Shown piece after piece: positions 7,372 through 8,572 of a stretch of 8,572 nt of DNA. The notes beneath the pieces were generated by a model. The model was given only the letters and a program-made list of their open reading frames with translations, was not told the origin of the DNA and searched no databases. The position numbers and the translations under genes were made by a program. The DNA is taken from positions 1 to 8,572 of the forward strand of contig DCIO01000101.1 in the NCBI GenBank assembly GCA_002315885.1. Reading direction: 5' to 3'. Each line of letters begins with the position of its first letter. The stretch's first letter is position 1. The DNA is from Lentisphaeria bacterium UBA1724. Its GTDB lineage: Bacteria; Verrucomicrobiota; Lentisphaeria; Oligosphaerales; Oligosphaeraceae.

Positions 7372-7374
7372 TCT
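7354..7374 (+). repeat. Short heptamer array (GTAATTC-type) covering the 3' end of the PHP gene
   Basis: Three 7-base units in register: GTAATTC (7354-7360), GTAATGC (7361-7367) and GTAATCT (7368-7374). They encode the final residues VIRNA and the stop codon of the PHP gene. The segment 7356-7372 is an imperfect inverted copy of 7390-7406 (14 of 17 positions), with a 17-base spacer. Confidence 0.5.
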
Positions 7375-7385
7375 TGTAAGTAAGT

Positions 7386-7420
7386 CCTAATTCCGCATTC
7401 CTAATTCCTAATTCCGAATT
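7386..7420 (+). repeat. Heptamer repeat array (unit CCTAATT), right copy, ending at the mreD start
   Basis: Five contiguous 7-base units: CCTAATT (7386), CCGCATT (7393), CCTAATT (7400), CCTAATT (7407) and CCGAATT (7414-7420). One further base separates it from the ATG of mreD at 7422. The unit is the exact reverse complement of the AATTAGG unit at 5642, and the order of variants agrees between the two arrays, so they are homologous copies in inverted orientation 1.7 kb apart. Confidence 0.9.
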
Positions 7421-7421
7421 C

Positions 7422-7916
7422 ATGTTTTGGGTTGTATTCATCACAGTGGAGTTTCTTGTGGCGGTGGTGTCCGTCGTCGCGGGAAATCGTGGCGTATCCC
7501 TGCCGTTGATGCAGGTCTGCGCCTTCTACTTTTGTGTGAAATCAACCCCATGGAAGGCCGCACCGGTGATTTTGATTTTTGCGGGTGTGCTTGACGGAAT
7601 TTGGCTTCATCCCTTTCCTGCGCAGTTGCTGTGTGCGGGTGCGGTCATTCTCTTTGCCGCCTGGTGGAAGCACTTCGGGGATTTGTATGCCTGGACGGCG
7701 GTCTGCGGGGCATCCTTGTTCTGTGGTGCGTGTGCCTGGTGTGCCCAATGGCTTGCCTCAGATGGCGTTGCGAATTCATTCTCCAGCGGGTGGGTATCCT
7801 TTGGGGGGCAGTTGCTGGCGTCGGTGGTGTCGATGCTTGTGCTGGTGTCGCTGATGGAGCGTATTCTTATCCGTCGGCTACGTCCTGGCTTGCATGAGGT
7901 GGTGGAAGAAGAATGA
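7422..7916 (+). CDS. mreD: Rod shape-determining protein MreD
   Basis: A 164-residue, strongly hydrophobic protein with about five membrane segments by eye (about 3-20, 27-62 as two, 66-82, 88-112, 130-147) and a short charged cytoplasmic tail rich in Arg and Glu. Size and topology fit MreD, an inner-membrane partner of MreC and PBP2 in the Rod complex that guides cell-wall elongation. MreD is poorly conserved, so the call leans on position: its stop TGA overlaps the ATG of mrdA (ATGA), the classic mreD-mrdA arrangement. The segment around DGIWLHPFPAQLL (58-70) resembles the conserved MreD loop. No Shine-Dalgarno precedes the ATG at 7422 because the heptamer array occupies that place; a GTG at 7446 would give a protein 8 residues shorter and also lacks one. 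mreC is not adjacent. Confidence 0.72.
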   Translation: MFWVVFITVEFLVAVVSVVAGNRGVSLPLMQVCAFYFCVKSTPWKAAPVILIFAGVLDGIWLHPFPAQLLCAGAVILFAAWWKHFGDLYAWTAVCGASLFCGACAWCAQWLASDGVANSFSSGWVSFGGQLLASVVSMLVLVSLMERILIRRLRPGLHEVVEEE

Positions 7917-8572
7917 CGAAGAAATCACCCCAGCGAGAGAAGCGGATTGGTCCCGTGGAGTTATCGGTCATGCAGGGGCGTGGCCTTTTCTGCGTGGTAG
8001 TCATCATCCTGGCATTTGTCTTTTTGTTTGTGCGGCTTTGGCAAGTGCAGGTGCTTGGGGGACATGATTTGCAGATGCGTGCGCGGCGCCAGGCCATCCG
8101 TCCCATCCGTATCAATCCCGTTCGTGGGCGTTTCTTTGACGTGACGGGCAAGGCGTTGGTGGACAATGAGGACCGCTACGACCTGGTTTTCTATGTATCG
8201 GAGATGCGTCAGCCTGGGCGTCGTGCCAAGACGATAGAGCATGTCCTGATGGTGGAGCGGATGCTGGCCAGTTATCTGGGGCGTTCCTCGAAACTGACCG
8301 CTGAGGAAGTGCAGCTGCAGTTGACTCGTCGGCCTGTCTTGCCGCTGACCATCTTTGAGGACTTGTCGGCTGAGGAGTTGTCGGCATACGCGGAATTCCT
8401 TCCGGTTCAGGCGGGGGTGGAAGTCTTGCCCCAGGCGCAGCGCCGTCATCGGTATCCGGGGTTGTTGAGTCATGTGCTGGGATATACGGGTCGGAATCAG
8501 CCCGACGGCAGCGATGTTCTGGAGGACTTGCCGCGTCTATATGCCATGCCGGAGCAGCGCGGGCGCAGTGGC
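7913..8572 (+). CDS. mrdA: Penicillin-binding protein 2 (MrdA), N-terminal part, 3'-partial
   Basis: The frame is open from the ATG at 7913 to the right edge (220 residues). A cytoplasmic basic N-terminus is followed by one membrane anchor (about 24-44, hydrophobic ending FLFVRLWQVQV), then RGRFFDVTGKALVDN (71-85), the R-G-x-I/F-x-D-x-x-G-x-x-L-x-x-N block of class B PBPs, and RYPGLLSHVLGYTG (180-193), matching R-x-Y-P-x-x-x-x-x-H-x-x-G-Y of PBP2. The transpeptidase Ser-x-x-Lys lies beyond the window. The protein crosslinks peptidoglycan in the periplasm as the elongation-specific transpeptidase of the Rod complex. Translation is probably coupled to mreD through the ATGA overlap; GAGGTGG at 7896-7902 can serve as ribosome binding site. 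Confidence 0.92.
   Translation, partial: MTKKSPQREKRIGPVELSVMQGRGLFCVVVIILAFVFLFVRLWQVQVLGGHDLQMRARRQAIRPIRINPVRGRFFDVTGKALVDNEDRYDLVFYVSEMRQPGRRAKTIEHVLMVERMLASYLGRSSKLTAEEVQLQLTRRPVLPLTIFEDLSAEELSAYAEFLPVQAGVEVLPQAQRRHRYPGLLSHVLGYTGRNQPDGSDVLEDLPRLYAMPEQRGRSG

Noticed and set aside
7356..7406. Terminator between the PHP gene and mreD
   Set aside because: The stem is imperfect and AT-rich and is not followed by a T-run.
7386..7420. CRISPR array or att site
   Set aside because: The units are 7 bases long and contiguous with no spacers, and there are no cas, integrase or tRNA genes nearby.

Overview
The window looks like a piece of chromosome from a Gram-negative bacterium with a moderately GC-rich genome, most likely a member of the PVC group (Kiritimatiellota, Lentisphaerota or Verrucomicrobiota). 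This rests on three things: a very large mosaic surface protein built of LamG-like, thrombospondin-type-3, Ig-like and PPC modules; a C-terminal GWN...GYW repeat; and an mreD-mrdA cell-shape pair. The lineage is inferred from protein style, not from a marker gene, and should be held loosely.

Layout, all genes on the + strand: (1) bases 1-5579 hold the 3' part of a giant gene for a presumably exported multidomain protein; its start and signal peptide lie left of the window. (2) A strong intrinsic terminator (5604-5640) ends it. (3) Directly after the terminator begins a short array of 7-base repeats (5642-5670). (4) An SDR oxidoreductase of the pteridine-reductase/FolM type (5752-6507) with a good Shine-Dalgarno is followed by a PHP-family phosphatase of the histidinol-phosphatase type (6556-7371). 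(5) A second heptamer array, in inverted orientation to the first and carrying the same order of variants, fills the gap before the next gene and runs up to its ATG (7386-7420). (6) mreD (7422-7916) overlaps by four bases (ATGA) with mrdA, encoding penicillin-binding protein 2, which runs off the right edge.

The SDR and PHP genes are housekeeping-type metabolic enzymes with no obvious joint pathway. mreD and mrdA belong together in the Rod (elongasome) complex that directs peptidoglycan synthesis along the cell wall; mreC, the usual upstream partner, is not here. There is no RNA gene, CRISPR array, transposase or phage gene. I see no clear new multi-gene system. The most interesting signals are the homologous inverted heptamer arrays bracketing the SDR-PHP pair, one of which occupies the place of the mreD ribosome binding site, and the architecture of the giant protein.
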